Of a stretch of DNA of 64,000 bases, positions 1-9,962 are shown piece by piece. Numbering within the stretch: position 1 is the stretch's first letter; every line of letters begins with the position of its first letter. Made by a program: the position numbers and the translations under genes. The DNA is taken from assembly GCA_903789535.1 (NCBI GenBank), contig CAIFES010000002.1:62001-126000 (forward strand), written 5' to 3'. Under the pieces are notes generated by a model, which saw only the letters and a list, made by a program, of their open reading frames with translations, did not search any database and had not been told where the DNA came from. The stretch comes from an uncultured Aeriscardovia sp. (lineage in GTDB: Bacteria > Actinomycetota > Actinomycetes > Actinomycetales > Bifidobacteriaceae).

Positions 1-10
1 ACTCAAAAGC

Positions 11-1723
11 ATGGCAGAAGCGAGGTTCGATACTGATGCGCAGGCACGGCTGACCGTGCCGACCGTCCCCACACCCGGCGCCGTGGCGCGGGCGGCGGAC
101 GGCCAGAAGCTGTATGACACGGCGCGGCACGCCATTGTGCCGTTCCGCCCGAGCACCCCCGGCCAGGTGCGAATGTATGTGTGCGGCGCCACCGTGGACG
201 ACGCCCCGCACATCGGCCATATGCGCGCGGCCGTCTGCTTTGACGTGGTGCGCCGCTGGTTCCTGCGCCTGGGCTACAACGTCGTCTTCGTGCGCAATGT
301 GACCGACATCGACGACAAGATCCTGCGCAAGGCAGCCGCCGCGCACCAGCAGTGGTGGGCGCGCGCCTACCACTTCGAGCGCGTCTTCACCGACGCCTAC
401 GCACGTCTCGGCGTGCTGGCACCCACCTACGAGCCGCGCGCCACGGGCCAGATGCCCGAGATGATCGAGCTCGTCCGTCGTCTGATCGAGCGCGGCCACG
501 CCTATGTGATCCCCGACGAGAATGGCAACCCGAGCGGCAACGTGTTCTTCGACGTGCCCAGCTGGAAGGACTACGGCGAGCTGACGCACCAGTCCGGCGG
601 CCATGGCGGCACAGCCGGCGAGGACGAGGAGGGCCGGATCGCCGACCAGATGGGCCCCTCCGTCGACCAGAGCGGCGAGGACAAATACAATCCCGCCGAC
701 GCCGCCGACCTGTCGCAGGCAAAGCATGACCCGCGTGATTTCGCGCTGTGGAAGGCCGCCAAGCCGGACGAGCCGGCGACCGCCGTGTGGCAGACCCCGT
801 TCGGGGCGGGCCGGCCGGGCTGGCACCTCGAATGCACGACGATGGCGCACCGCTATCTGGGCGATGAGTTCGACATCCACGGCGGCGGCCTCGACCTGCG
901 TTTCCCCCATCACGAGAACGAGCTGGCGCAGGCGCGCGCGGCCGGCTGGGGCTTCGCCCGCCACTGGATGCACTCGGCGTGGGTGACGGCCAAGGGCGAG
1001 AAGATGAGCAAGTCTCTGGGCAACGGCCTCTCTGCCGAGAAGCTTCTGGGCGACAACCCCGCGTGGGTGGTGCGCTACGCGCTGGCGAGCGTGCATTACC
1101 GCGCGATGCTCGAGTGGGGCGATGACACGCTGCCCGCCGCGCAGGCGGCCGCACGGCGTGTGGAGCGCTTCGTGCAGGCGGCCGGGGAGTTTGCCGGGCA
1201 GCCTTCCCGGCAGGAGGTGGCGGGCGTGCCCGCCGACGATCTGCCGGCCGATTTCACCCGCGCGATGAACAACGATTTCGACGTCTCCTCCGCCCTCGCC
1301 GTGGTGTTCGCGCTCATAAGGGAGACGAACCAAATACACACCGCACAAAACGCAGATAGGTCTGCGCGGGCCAAGGGCGCAACAACGCCCGCAGACGGTG
1401 CAAATACTGCCCAAACCGGGCAAAACGGGCGCGAACGCATCCGCCGCAATCTGCTCTTTGTGCGGTCGATGCTTGATGTATTCGGCCTCGACCCGCTCGC
1501 CTCCCCGTTTGACGGGAATATCTCCGGCCAGGCATCGGCGGGCGCCGACGGTCCCACGGCCAAGGCGCTCGACGCGCTTGTGACCGCGCGTCTTGCCGCA
1601 CGGCAGAAGGCGCGCAAAGAGCGTGATTTCGCCACCGCCGACGCCATCCGCGACGAGCTGGCGGGACTGGGTATCACCGTGGAGGACACGGCGTCCGGCT
1701 CGCGCTGGAGTTTCGCCGGCTGA
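11..1723 (+). CDS. cysS: Cysteinyl-tRNA synthetase
   Basis: Class I aminoacyl-tRNA synthetase that charges tRNA-Cys in the cytoplasm. The HIGH motif is at residues 67-70, preceded by a zinc-ligand-type Cys58, and KMSKS is at 331-335. The zinc-site segments around LECTT and FPHHENE are also visible. At 570 aa it is longer than a typical CysS of about 460-480 aa. The excess lies in a Gly/Asp/Glu-rich insert at about 196-235, an Ala/Thr/Gln-rich insert at about 445-475, and an N-terminal extension. The ATG at 11 is the first possible start in the window; its ribosome-binding site is cut by the window edge, so the true start could lie slightly further upstream. Confidence 0.95.
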   Translation: MAEARFDTDAQARLTVPTVPTPGAVARAADGQKLYDTARHAIVPFRPSTPGQVRMYVCGATVDDAPHIGHMRAAVCFDVVRRWFLRLGYNVVFVRNVTDIDDKILRKAAAAHQQWWARAYHFERVFTDAYARLGVLAPTYEPRATGQMPEMIELVRRLIERGHAYVIPDENGNPSGNVFFDVPSWKDYGELTHQSGGHGGTAGEDEEGRIADQMGPSVDQSGEDKYNPADAADLSQAKHDPRDFALWKAAKPDEPATAVWQTPFGAGRPGWHLECTTMAHRYLGDEFDIHGGGLDLRFPHHENELAQARAAGWGFARHWMHSAWVTAKGEKMSKSLGNGLSAEKLLGDNPAWVVRYALASVHYRAMLEWGDDTLPAAQAAARRVERFVQAAGEFAGQPSRQEVAGVPADDLPADFTRAMNNDFDVSSALAVVFALIRETNQIHTAQNADRSARAKGATTPADGANTAQTGQNGRERIRRNLLFVRSMLDVFGLDPLASPFDGNISGQASAGADGPTAKALDALVTARLAARQKARKERDFATADAIRDELAGLGITVEDTASGSRWSFAG

Positions 1724-1729
1724 GCATGT

Positions 1730-1770
1730 CGGATGTCAGTGCGACCGGTTGCCGGCTGCACTGACATCCG
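1730..1770 (+). terminator. Strong hairpin after cysS
   Basis: A perfect 13-bp stem (1730-1742 paired with 1758-1770) closes a loop that itself contains two CCGG blocks able to pair. It starts 7 nt after the cysS stop. There is no T-run, so it is either a non-canonical terminator, as is common in high-G+C actinobacteria, or an mRNA-stabilising 3' hairpin. Confidence 0.6.
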
Positions 1771-1833
1771 CGTCTCGTCGCCTGTCCATCGTCCACATTT
1801 CGCACGGCGGACAGAGCCGTAAGCGCCGGGCGG

Positions 1834-1839
1834 TAAAAT
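1834..1839 (+). promoter_or_regulatory. -10 box for a leaderless ffh transcript
   Basis: TAAAAT ends 7 nt before the ffh ATG, and no Shine-Dalgarno sequence lies between them. That spacing puts the expected transcription start at or next to the A of the ATG, the actinobacterial leaderless-mRNA arrangement. No good -35 hexamer is visible. Confidence 0.5.
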
Positions 1840-1846
1840 CGGCGAC

Positions 1847-3613
1847 ATGCCTACAGCTTTCAGTTCCCTGACCGACCGGCTCACCGGCGCGTTCAAGCAT
1901 CTGCGCTCCAAGGGCCGTCTTTCCGAGACCGACATCGACGGCACGATCTGCGAGATCCGCCGCGCCCTGCTCGACGCGGATGTCGCCCTGCCGGTCGTCA
2001 AGGATTTCACCGCGAAAGTGCGCGAGCGGTGCCTGTCCACCGAGGTGAGCGAGGCGCTCAACCCCGCCCAGCAGGTCGTCCAGATCGTCTATGACGAGCT
2101 CAACCAGGTGCTCGGCGCGGGCGTGGACCGCCCGCTGCGCTTTGCCAAAAAGCCGCCGACCGTCTTCATGCTCGCCGGCCTGCAGGGCGCGGGCAAGACC
2201 ACGCTGGCCGGCAAGCTCGGCTACTGGCTCAAGCAGTCCGGCCACACCCCGCTGCTCGTGGCGGCGGATCTGCAGCGCCCGAACGCCGTCACCCAGCTCA
2301 AGGTGGTCGGCGAGAACGCCGGCGTGCCGGTCTACGCCCCGCAGCCGGGCGTGACAAGCGAGGCCGCCCAGCAGGTGCAGGCCGCGCAAGAGCAGAACGC
2401 ACAGAACAGCCTCTCCGGCTCCGACGCGCAGGCCGCCCAGGCCGCCGATCAGCTCGCCGCCCTCCTCGATACGACGGTCGTCACCCCGGGCGCCTCCCAC
2501 GGCGACCCGGTGCAGGTGGCGAGGGACTCGATCGACTACGCGCGCACGAACCAGTACGACACGGTCATCATCGATACCGCCGGCCGCCTCGGCGTGGACG
2601 AGGAGCTGATGGCCCAGGCGCGCGACATCCGCGACGCCGTCCATCCTGACGAGATCCTCTTCGTCATCGACGCGATGGTCGGCCAGGACGCCGTGCAGAC
2701 GGCCGAGGCCTTCGACAAGGGCGTCGACTTCACCGGCGTGGTGCTCACCAAGCTCGACGGCGATGCCCGCGGCGGCGCGGCGCTGTCCGTGGCCTCCGTG
2801 ACGCACAAGCCGATCCTCTTCGATTCCAACGGCGAGGGCCTGTCCGACTTCGAGGTGTTCCACCCCGACCGCATGGCCTCCCGGATCCTCGACATGGGCG
2901 ACGTGCTCACCCTCATCGAGCAGGCGCAGAAGCAGTTCGACGAGCAGCAGGCAAAGGAATCGGCCCAGAAGCTCGCACAGGGCAGCTTCGGTCTGGACGA
3001 CTTCCTTTCCGAGCTGCAGCAGGTGCGCAAGCTCGGCCCGATGAAGGACCTGCTGGCGATGGTGCCGGGCATGGCGCAGTACCGCTCACAGCTCGACCAG
3101 TTCGACGAGCATGTGGTGGACCAGTCCGAGGCGATCATCAAGTCGATGACCCCGGCCGAGCGGCGCGACCCCTCGATCATCGACGGTTCGCGCAGGGCGA
3201 GGATCGCTGCCGGCTCGGGCACGCAGGTCTCCGACGTCAACGGCCTCATCCAGCGCTTCGAGCAGGCCGCCAAGATGATGAAGCGCGTGGCCAACGGCAC
3301 GCGCGGCATGGCCGGCATGGGCATCCCTGGTATGGGCATGGCCGGCGGCGCCAGCTCGCGCAAGCGCAAGAAGGGCAAAGGCAAGAAGAAGCGCCGCGGC
3401 GGCGTCTCCGGCAATCCTGCCAAGCGCGCCGAGCAGGAGCAGGAGTTGCGCGACCGTCTTGCCGGCAAGGCTTCCGGCACCGGCAATGGTTCTGGCGAGG
3501 GCGCGCAGGATGGTTCGAGCTTCCATCAGCAGCCGCAGCAGCCGGATCTGAACAATCTCGGCAATCTGGGCGGAATGCTGCCGCCCGGCGGCTTGGGCGG
3601 CCTTCTCGGTTGA
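1847..3613 (+). CDS. ffh: Signal recognition particle protein Ffh
   Basis: GTPase subunit of the signal recognition particle, which binds signal sequences and SRP RNA and delivers ribosomes to the membrane via FtsY. An N domain is followed by the G domain with P-loop GLQGAGKT (residues 111-118), DTAGR (243-247) and TKLDGDARGG, then a methionine-rich M domain. The G domain has an uncharacteristic Gln/Ala/Ser-rich insert at about 180-215. The C-terminus carries a Gly/Met segment, a Lys/Arg block and a Gly/Pro/Gln tail, giving 588 aa against roughly 450-530 in most bacteria. The upstream -10 box suggests leaderless translation. Confidence 0.96.
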   Translation: MPTAFSSLTDRLTGAFKHLRSKGRLSETDIDGTICEIRRALLDADVALPVVKDFTAKVRERCLSTEVSEALNPAQQVVQIVYDELNQVLGAGVDRPLRFAKKPPTVFMLAGLQGAGKTTLAGKLGYWLKQSGHTPLLVAADLQRPNAVTQLKVVGENAGVPVYAPQPGVTSEAAQQVQAAQEQNAQNSLSGSDAQAAQAADQLAALLDTTVVTPGASHGDPVQVARDSIDYARTNQYDTVIIDTAGRLGVDEELMAQARDIRDAVHPDEILFVIDAMVGQDAVQTAEAFDKGVDFTGVVLTKLDGDARGGAALSVASVTHKPILFDSNGEGLSDFEVFHPDRMASRILDMGDVLTLIEQAQKQFDEQQAKESAQKLAQGSFGLDDFLSELQQVRKLGPMKDLLAMVPGMAQYRSQLDQFDEHVVDQSEAIIKSMTPAERRDPSIIDGSRRARIAAGSGTQVSDVNGLIQRFEQAAKMMKRVANGTRGMAGMGIPGMGMAGGASSRKRKKGKGKKKRRGGVSGNPAKRAEQEQELRDRLAGKASGTGNGSGEGAQDGSSFHQQPQQPDLNNLGNLGGMLPPGGLGGLLG

Positions 3614-3712
3614 GCTTCCGCCCGGGGGGGGCAACAGTTCACGGGCACGGGCACTGCCACATACACGTCGGCTGTGCTTCTGCCCGGATGAGATGAGACA
3701 TATGCCCATGAC

Positions 3713-3740
3713 AAAGGGGACCTTCGGGTCCCCTTTTTTC
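3713..3740 (+). terminator. Rho-independent terminator after ffh
   Basis: The 10-bp stem 3713-3722 / 3727-3736 has a TTCG tetraloop and runs into a T-run. This is a textbook intrinsic terminator for ffh. A G8 homopolymer (3624-3631) lies between the stop codon and this hairpin. Confidence 0.93.
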
Positions 3741-3838
3741 ATGCCGATTTTCTCTGCGGGCATCGCCCGACATCTTCTGGCACGTCATGGGCGAATAATG
3801 GTCTGAACCCCACACAACGGGAAAGAAAGGCGGGCATC

Positions 3839-6469
3839 ATGCTGGAGCTGCGGCACCTGACAAAGGCGTACAAGGTCGGCGACACCGTCACCAAGGCACT
3901 CGACGACGTCAGCCTCTCGTTCCCCGACACCGGTTTTGTCTCCATCCTCGGCCCCTCAGGCTCGGGCAAGACCACGCTGCTCAACATCATCGGCGGTCTC
4001 GACCACTACGATTCGGGCGACCTGCTGCTCGACGGCCGGTCGACGAAGGACTTCTCCGAGACGGACTGGGACGCTTATCGCAACAATTCTGTGGGATTCA
4101 TCTTCCAGAGCTATAACCTCATCCCCCATCTGTCCATCACGGAGAACGTGGAGCTGGGGATGCGGCTGTCCGGCGTGAAAAAGAAGGACCGGCATGCCCG
4201 GGCCGTTGAGGCGCTCACAAAAGTGGGCCTGGGCGCGCAGATCCACAAGCGGCCCAACCAGCTCTCCGGCGGGCAGATGCAGCGTGTGGCCATCGCCCGC
4301 GCCATCGCCGGGGATCCGCAGATCCTGCTGTGCGACGAGCCGACTGGCGCCCTCGATTCCGTGACGAGCGTGCAGGTGATGGATCTCATCCGCACCCTCG
4401 CCGCCGACCATCTCGTCATCATGGTCACTCACAACGAGGAACTGGCGAAAGAGTATTCCACCCGCATCATCCGGCTCAAGGACGGCACGATCCGCGCCGA
4501 TTCGGAGCCGTTCACACCGAGTGAGGGCGAGAAGAAACGGGCGGGATTCACCCTGCGCCGCACGCGCATGGGCTACGGCTCGGCCATCGCGCTCAGTCTG
4601 ACCAATCTGCTCACCAAGAAGGGCCGCACGTTCCTGACGGCCCTCGCCAGCTCCATCGGCATCATCTCCATCGCCGTCGTCCTCTCGCTCTCGGGCGGTT
4701 TCCAGACGCAGATTGACCAGGTGATGAGCCGGACGCTGGGCCGCTACCCTGTCTCTGTCACGCAGACCGCGATCGATCAGAAGGGCCTCACCAAAGCGCA
4801 GAACAGCAGCACCTCCTCGCTCTCGCGCACGAAGAACACGGTGAGCCACACGCATCTGACAGCGACGTCGAATCCGATGGTGCAGGCCGTGCACGTCAAC
4901 CACATCACACAGGAATATGTCGATTATGTCAGGAAGATCAGCCCGGACGCCGCCTCGGACATCACGCTGCAGCGCTCCACACAGCTGAACCTGCTCACAA
5001 AGGATGACGATGGCACGGTCCGGCGCGTCTCGTTCACGAGCGCCGCGGCCTCGGCGGTGTCGTCGGCGGGGACCTCGACCGGCGCGTCGGCAGAACAATC
5101 AGCCAACGCCTCCGGTTCCGGCACGGCAGGTGCGACGGCAGGCACCCAGAATCAGGTCGGTTCCGCCCAGTCGAGCGGCACGTCCTCGGATGGCGTCACC
5201 GGCTCGGGCGCGACGGGTACAGGCGCTTCCTCAGCCACCGGCGCGACAGGGGCAGCCGGCACATCAGGCTCGGCAGGCGCCTCAGGCGCGACAGGCTCCG
5301 TGGATTCCTCCGACCTGGCCCAGCGCGCCGAGATGAGCCAGCAGATGGCCAACTCCAGCGGCGTGGCCTCCGCTGTGTTCCCCACCCCGGTCAACGGCAA
5401 AAAGGGCTCGTTCCTGCGCGGCAACTATGACCTGCTCGCCGGCTCGTGGCCGAAGAAGGCGACCGACGTGGTGCTCGTGGTGGACGGTGACGACTCCATC
5501 CCCGCCACCACGCTGCAGGCCATCGGCATCGACGCCAAAGAAGGGCAGAAAATCACCTTCTCCGACATCCTGAACAAGGATTACCGCCTCGTCTCCAATG
5601 ACGACTGGTACACGCGCCTTCCCACCGGCGTCTACACGCCTGTCGCCCCCAGCGCCGATCTGTTCAGCAAGGCGGGCATTCGCCTGAAGGTGACCGGCGT
5701 CATCCAGCCGAAGCCGCAGGGCGCCATGGAGCTGCTCTCGCCGGGCATCGCCTATTCCAACGATCTGACCGACAAAGTCATCGACCAGGCGAAAAACTCG
5801 CAGATCGTCGCCGCGCAGAGATCTTCCGACACGAGCGTGCTGACCGGCGCGCCGCTCGACTCCTCCTCGCGACAGCGCGTGCTCGCCTCCATCGGAGGCA
5901 GCTCCCTGCCCGAGTCGATCCTCGTCTATCCGACCAATTTCAACAGCAAAGACAAGGTCCTCGATTATCTGGACGACTGGAACAAGGGCAAGAAGAAGGC
6001 CGACCGCATCTACTACACCGATATGTCCGGCCTTGTGACCGATCTGACCGGCGGGCTCATCTCGGGCATCACCAATGTGCTCATCGCCTTTGCCGCCATC
6101 TCGCTCATCACCTCGATGCTCATGATCGGCATCCTCACCTATACGTCGGTGATCGAACGGACGAAGGAGATCGGCGTGCTCAAGGCGCTCGGTGCCAGAA
6201 AGCGCGATGTGACGCGCGTGTTCGACTCCGAGACGTTCCTGCTCGGCGTGTTCTCCGGCGTGCTGGGCGTGGCGATCGCCTATCTGCTCGACATCCCGAT
6301 CAACCAGACGTTGCAACGACTGACAGGACTGGTGAACGTGGCGGTGCTCGATCCGCGCGACGCGCTGCTGCTCATCCTCGTCAGCACGGTGCTCACGCTG
6401 ATCGGCGGGCATATCCCGGCACTCATGGCCGCACGGCGCGATGCCGCGGTGGCGCTGCGGAGCGAGTGA
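3839..6469 (+). CDS. MacB-type ABC transporter, ATPase fused to FtsX-like permease
   Basis: Single-chain ABC protein of 876 aa. The N-terminal ATPase has Walker A GPSGSGKT at 38-45, signature LSGGQMQR at about 142 and Walker [13 protein letters not shown] first membrane segment lies near 255-285. A large extracytoplasmic region contains an Ala/Ser/Gly/Thr-rich low-complexity stretch (about 400-500). The C-terminal FtsX/MacB-type permease helices span about 740-870. This fusion is typical of MacB/LolCDE-like exporters of peptides, antibiotics or lipoproteins; the substrate cannot be read from sequence. The stop overlaps the upstream end of the next gene's leader, suggesting a two-gene operon. 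Confidence 0.85.
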   Translation: MLELRHLTKAYKVGDTVTKALDDVSLSFPDTGFVSILGPSGSGKTTLLNIIGGLDHYDSGDLLLDGRSTKDFSETDWDAYRNNSVGFIFQSYNLIPHLSITENVELGMRLSGVKKKDRHARAVEALTKVGLGAQIHKRPNQLSGGQMQRVAIARAIAGDPQILLCDEPTGALDSVTSVQVMDLIRTLAADHLVIMVTHNEELAKEYSTRIIRLKDGTIRADSEPFTPSEGEKKRAGFTLRRTRMGYGSAIALSLTNLLTKKGRTFLTALASSIGIISIAVVLSLSGGFQTQIDQVMSRTLGRYPVSVTQTAIDQKGLTKAQNSSTSSLSRTKNTVSHTHLTATSNPMVQAVHVNHITQEYVDYVRKISPDAASDITLQRSTQLNLLTKDDDGTVRRVSFTSAAASAVSSAGTSTGASAEQSANASGSGTAGATAGTQNQVGSAQSSGTSSDGVTGSGATGTGASSATGATGAAGTSGSAGASGATGSVDSSDLAQRAEMSQQMANSSGVASAVFPTPVNGKKGSFLRGNYDLLAGSWPKKATDVVLVVDGDDSIPATTLQAIGIDAKEGQKITFSDILNKDYRLVSNDDWYTRLPTGVYTPVAPSADLFSKAGIRLKVTGVIQPKPQGAMELLSPGIAYSNDLTDKVIDQAKNSQIVAAQRSSDTSVLTGAPLDSSSRQRVLASIGGSSLPESILVYPTNFNSKDKVLDYLDDWNKGKKKADRIYYTDMSGLVTDLTGGLISGITNVLIAFAAISLITSMLMIGILTYTSVIERTKEIGVLKALGARKRDVTRVFDSETFLLGVFSGVLGVAIAYLLDIPINQTLQRLTGLVNVAVLDPRDALLLILVSTVLTLIGGHIPALMAARRDAAVALRSE

Positions 6470-6483
6470 TGGAGGAGGGACCG

Positions 6484-7650
6484 ATGCAGACGGCGATTGT
6501 TCTTCTCGTGATCGACTGGGTGCTTGTCGGGCTGGCAGCCGGTCTGACGCTGTTCTCATTCCCCACGTCCGCAAAAGGCGTGAGACCGGATCCTGCGCCG
6601 GAATGGCGCGGCTGGATGCCCAATCTCGTGGCGCTTGAGCCGTATATCGCCATGGTCGCGGCCATCTGGGCGTTCGCGACGGATATCGTCATCACCGTGT
6701 TCCTGCCACCGTATTCCACGCTCAGTGGCGGCGCCTTCATGGGGAATCCCGTCATTCTACAGACGCTCTTCCTGACGGCGATGGCCATCATCATCGCCGT
6801 GAATGCGTGGCAACCGTTCAATACACACGGATGGAACACGAAGCCCGCCGGTCCGGCGCTGACCGTGTTCTCGCTCAATTGCCGCTACGGCAAGGCCGAC
6901 GCGGCACAAATTGTGCAGACTGTGCGCGCGCACGACGTGGACGCCCTCTGCCTCATGGAGGTGAGCGATGGGCTGCTCAGACGGCTGGAGGCCGCGGGAA
7001 TCGGCGATCTTCTGCCCTATCGCGTGACCGGGGAGAAGGGTGACGATGACAACGGTGGCTTCAACGCCGTGCTCACGCACGGCAAGCCCGTGGCACAGGT
7101 CCGGGCGAGCATGGACCTGAAGGCGTCCGATGTGCCGGTGGCCGTCGTGCCGCTGCCCGCCGGCGTGAAGAATGCCGCCGATGATGCCGCGAAGAATACC
7201 GTGAATGGCTCTTCACCCGCCCTCGAACCCGTCCTCGTCACCATCGCCGCGGCGCACACGAAGTCGCCGCAGCGCGGGGTGCGGGACTGGGGCTACGGCG
7301 TCGCGCATCTGGCCAACCCCGCGCTCAGCCCCGCGGTACAGGATGCGGTGCAGAAAGCCGCCCCCGCCGCTGCGACCGACCCGGCTCTCGCAGTGCTCGC
7401 CGGCGACCTCAACGCGAGCGCCTCGCACCGTTCCTTCCGTTTCGCGCTCGGCACCGACCGACGGCTCGCCGACAGCTCGGATGATCTCGCCCACCGCCGC
7501 ACGTTCCCGTCGAACTGGGCGCTCATCCCGCCCATGCTTGAACTCGACCACGTGCTGCACGGGCCGGGGCTTGTGGCCCGTTCGCTTGAGACGGTCAGGG
7601 TCGCCGGCACCGACCATCGCGGTCTGCTCGTCCGCCTCGAGAAGATCTGA
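6484..7650 (+). CDS. Membrane-anchored endonuclease/exonuclease/phosphatase family protein
   Basis: The N-terminus has about three hydrophobic segments (within residues 1-115). A soluble domain with the EEP fold follows: FSLNCRYGKAD near its start, LMEVSD, AGDLNAS and a final TDHRG, which match the metal/phosphodiester motifs of this superfamily. Substrates range from DNA to lipid and sugar phosphates, so the function is not assigned. I chose the ATG at 6484 because GGAGGAGGGA lies directly before it; GTG 6466 and ATG 6469 are in frame but have no such site. It starts 14 nt after the ABC transporter stop and is probably co-transcribed. Confidence 0.75.
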   Translation: MQTAIVLLVIDWVLVGLAAGLTLFSFPTSAKGVRPDPAPEWRGWMPNLVALEPYIAMVAAIWAFATDIVITVFLPPYSTLSGGAFMGNPVILQTLFLTAMAIIIAVNAWQPFNTHGWNTKPAGPALTVFSLNCRYGKADAAQIVQTVRAHDVDALCLMEVSDGLLRRLEAAGIGDLLPYRVTGEKGDDDNGGFNAVLTHGKPVAQVRASMDLKASDVPVAVVPLPAGVKNAADDAAKNTVNGSSPALEPVLVTIAAAHTKSPQRGVRDWGYGVAHLANPALSPAVQDAVQKAAPAAATDPALAVLAGDLNASASHRSFRFALGTDRRLADSSDDLAHRRTFPSNWALIPPMLELDHVLHGPGLVARSLETVRVAGTDHRGLLVRLEKI

Positions 7651-7738
7651 CGCGGTCCTCGCCACGAACGCCGGCAGCACAGATCACGTCCAGTCGAGGC
7701 ACGCCGTGGACCGCCCATGATTTCTCCCCTCTCGCGGC

Positions 7739-7744
7739 TATAAT
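7739..7744 (+). promoter_or_regulatory. -10 box (TATAAT) and structured rpsP leader
   Basis: This is a perfect TATAAT, but the hexamer 17 bp upstream (CATGAT) is a poor -35. The roughly 115-nt leader that follows can fold: GCGGT (7786-7790) pairs with ACCGC (7826-7830) around a GGGG/CCCC hairpin (7802-7805 / 7815-7818). This is a candidate ribosomal-protein leader structure. Confidence 0.5.
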
Positions 7745-7860
7745 TCCCCTTGTTGTCCGTATCGAGGAACCCTCATACCGTCGGTGCGGTCAGTAGCGGA
7801 CGGGGTCTCCTTGTCCCCACAGGGAACCGCAATCCGCGCCCCAAAACTAAGGGAGTCATT

Positions 7861-8322
7861 TTGTCAACCAGGATTCGTCTCAAGCGCCGTGGCAAGAAGT
7901 TCTACGCGTTCTACCGCATCGTCGTCGTCGATCAGCACAAGAAGCGCGACGGCAAAGTGATCGAAGAGGTGGGCACGTACGATCCGAACACCCAGCCTTC
8001 GACCATCCATGTCAACTCTGAGCGCGTGCAGTACTGGCTCGGTGTCGGCGCACAGCCGTCCGACCCGGTCCTCGCCCTGCTCAAGGTGACCGGCGACTGG
8101 CAGACCTTCAAGCACCTTCCGGGTGCCGAGGGCCACTACAAGGAGCCGGCCGTCAAGTCCGCCGCCGTCGAGGCCGTCGAGAAGGCCGACAACGAGGCGC
8201 AGAAGCTCAAGGCCGCGAAGGCCGCCAAGGAGGCCAAGAAGGAGGCCGAGGCGAAGAACGCCGAGGCTGAGTCCGACAAGGCCGCTTCCGATGACGCCGC
8301 CTCCGACGAGAAGAGCGAGTGA
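7861..8322 (+). CDS. rpsP: 30S ribosomal protein S16
   Basis: Small-subunit ribosomal protein. The N-terminal 90 residues match S16 ([20 protein letters not shown], then [10 protein letters not shown]). The remaining 60 or so residues are an Ala/Lys/Glu/Asp-rich tail, making 153 aa against about 80-90 in most bacteria. The start is a TTG at 7861 preceded by AAGGGAG; the in-frame upstream reading has no S16 similarity. The usual partners khpA-rimM-trmD are not adjacent but about 3.4 kb away, beyond an accessory block and a terminator. Confidence 0.95.
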   Translation: MSTRIRLKRRGKKFYAFYRIVVVDQHKKRDGKVIEEVGTYDPNTQPSTIHVNSERVQYWLGVGAQPSDPVLALLKVTGDWQTFKHLPGAEGHYKEPAVKSAAVEAVEKADNEAQKLKAAKAAKEAKKEAEAKNAEAESDKAASDDAASDEKSE

Positions 8323-8391
8323 GCATCTGGTCATCGATATCTGCTGGCAACAGAGTCATCTGTTTCCAACAGATCAGACATGACTGATTGG

Positions 8392-8424
8392 TCTCCCGGG
8401 TCCTGCGATCCGGGAGATTTTTTA
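8392..8424 (+). terminator. Rho-independent terminator after rpsP
   Basis: An 8-bp GC-rich stem (8392-8399 / 8410-8417) is followed directly by six T. It separates rpsP from everything downstream. Confidence 0.9.
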
Positions 8425-8583
8425 TACCCTTTTTCCGCACACATCTCTTTTCCAACCGATCACCGCCGCGTCGTGACCGCTCACCGTCAGTCGCGCGAAA
8501 AGCCTCTTCTTCCGCCGTAATCTGTTCATATCCAGTCAGATTCATCCGATCGATTTCGATTCAGGAGGGAAGGAGGCAGGCAG

Positions 8584-9018
8584 ATGCACATCACGACGAC
8601 CATCGATCCGTCGCTCACAGACGAATCGGTCGAGTTCAGACTACGACGGATGACACCGCGGATCGCCACGATCATCAATCTCCTCGGCACGAGCGGCAAC
8701 CAGCTGTGGTGCTACAACGGCTCACACCTCGTACCGGTGCCGACAAGCGCCATTTATTATCTCGAGGCGGAGGAGAACACCGTGGCGGTGCACTGCGCCG
8801 ACCGGCGGCTGACATACCGCGGCCGGCTCTATCAGGTCGCGCCGCAGCTCGGCCCGGACTTCGTGGAGGCCTCCCGCAGCGTCATCTTCAACTACCGCAC
8901 AATCGATCATCTTGAGTTGCAGCACAACGGGACGATCGATGTCGTCCTCAAAAATGCGCGGCGCCTCCACGTCTCGCGCAGAAAGATCAAACAGTTGCAG
9001 GAGCGTCTGGGACTATGA
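8584..9018 (+). CDS. LytTR-domain DNA-binding protein
   Basis: 144-aa protein whose residues 45-144 fit the LytTR DNA-binding fold: AIYYLEAEENTVAVHC, then RRLTYRG, EASRSVIFNYRTIDHL and a basic C-terminal SRRKIKQLQERLGL. There is no receiver domain, so it is not a classical two-component regulator. Stand-alone LytTR proteins typically pair with a small DUF3021 membrane protein, as here (4-nt ATGA overlap with the next gene), and usually autoregulate or control a neighbouring transporter. A strong GGAGGGAAGGAGG-type ribosome-binding site precedes the ATG. The gene lies in the accessory block between rpsP and khpA. Confidence 0.85.
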   Translation: MHITTTIDPSLTDESVEFRLRRMTPRIATIINLLGTSGNQLWCYNGSHLVPVPTSAIYYLEAEENTVAVHCADRRLTYRGRLYQVAPQLGPDFVEASRSVIFNYRTIDHLELQHNGTIDVVLKNARRLHVSRRKIKQLQERLGL

Positions 9019-9536
9019 AGAAATATATTCGCCTGGGCATCGGCAGCGCCGCCGCCGGGGTCACGATCGGCTTCCTGTTCTCCCTTGCCTTCAGTTTCCT
9101 GTTCGGGGCAACGCAGTATTACCCCTCGTCGCCGCGGTTCGTCGCCCGCTTCCAGACCCCGCTGCAGGCGACGGCCGTCTCCGCCCTGCTGTGGGTGTTG
9201 ATCGGCCTTGTGTTCGGCTACGGCACGCTCATTTTCGAGATCGAGGAGTGGTCGCTCCTGCGACGGACGGTGGTGACCTGCCTTGTGTACTACGTGGGTT
9301 TCCTCCCGCTGGCGATCGCCGCCGGATGGTTCCCGCTTGACTGGAAGTGGATCGCCGTCTTCACGGGGATTTATCTGCTCATCTACGCCATTATCTGGGC
9401 GATCAACTATTGGGTGGCCGAGGCGCAGGTGCGGCGCATCAATCAGGGGCTCAGCGAGCGGTCCGGCATCTCTGATGACGGTGACGCTGATGGTACTTCC
9501 TCGGATGGCACCGTCTCCCGCGACAGTGCCATCTGA
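9015..9536 (+). CDS. DUF3021 family membrane protein
   Basis: 173-aa protein with four hydrophobic segments (about 8-31, 55-78, 90-110, 117-138) in the DUF3021 arrangement, including the conserved F(E)IEEWS-type motif after the second helix. It probably acts as the membrane partner that tunes the LytTR regulator it overlaps. The cytoplasmic tail is Asp/Ser-rich. After the stop, another reading frame stays open to 9666 with a similar Asp/Ser-rich sequence, so the tail may have been truncated by a frameshift. Confidence 0.8.
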   Translation: MKKYIRLGIGSAAAGVTIGFLFSLAFSFLFGATQYYPSSPRFVARFQTPLQATAVSALLWVLIGLVFGYGTLIFEIEEWSLLRRTVVTCLVYYVGFLPLAIAAGWFPLDWKWIAVFTGIYLLIYAIIWAINYWVAEAQVRRINQGLSERSGISDDGDADGTSSDGTVSRDSAI

Positions 9537-9962
9537 GGATTCCGATTCGGCCGGCACCGACGTTAATGACATTGCCTCTGAGAACGTCGCAGATGGCATT
9601 GTCTCTGATGTCGATGCTTCTGATACCGATGCCGCCAATTCCGTTGGCGACGAGAAGCACAAATAAGCGCGATCAGCGCTGATTCAAACGCCGATTCGGC
9701 TGTGATCCGTCGAATCACGCACAAAAACACAAGGCTGCCCAGGATTCATAGTCCCGGGCAGCGTTGTATCGACCTAAACAAATCCATTTACGTTCACAGC
9801 GCTCATTCTCGGCACACTTACACCGAATCGCACAGCCCAATTGTTTTCAGCTACAGCAAATTTCATCTGATGCCCTGAATAGAGGGTTCCCTATCAGTTC
9901 ACAACATGTCGTGGATTAACATGGGCATAAGCAAAACCCATATTGCGAACGGGGAAGACGCC
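9537..9962 (+). other. Intergenic: possible frameshifted tail, hairpin, AT-rich leader
   Basis: Positions 9537-9666 hold the out-of-frame acidic extension described for the DUF3021 gene. A hairpin at 9734-9768 follows. From about 9770 the base composition becomes visibly AT-richer and stays so through the next gene. I see no other gene here. Confidence 0.6.
9734..9768 (+). terminator. Terminator-like hairpin after DUF3021 gene
   Basis: The stem GCTGCCC (9734-9740) / GGGCAGC (9756-9762) is followed by the U-containing GTTGTA. It is moderately convincing as the 3' end of the LytTR-DUF3021 transcript. Confidence 0.55.
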
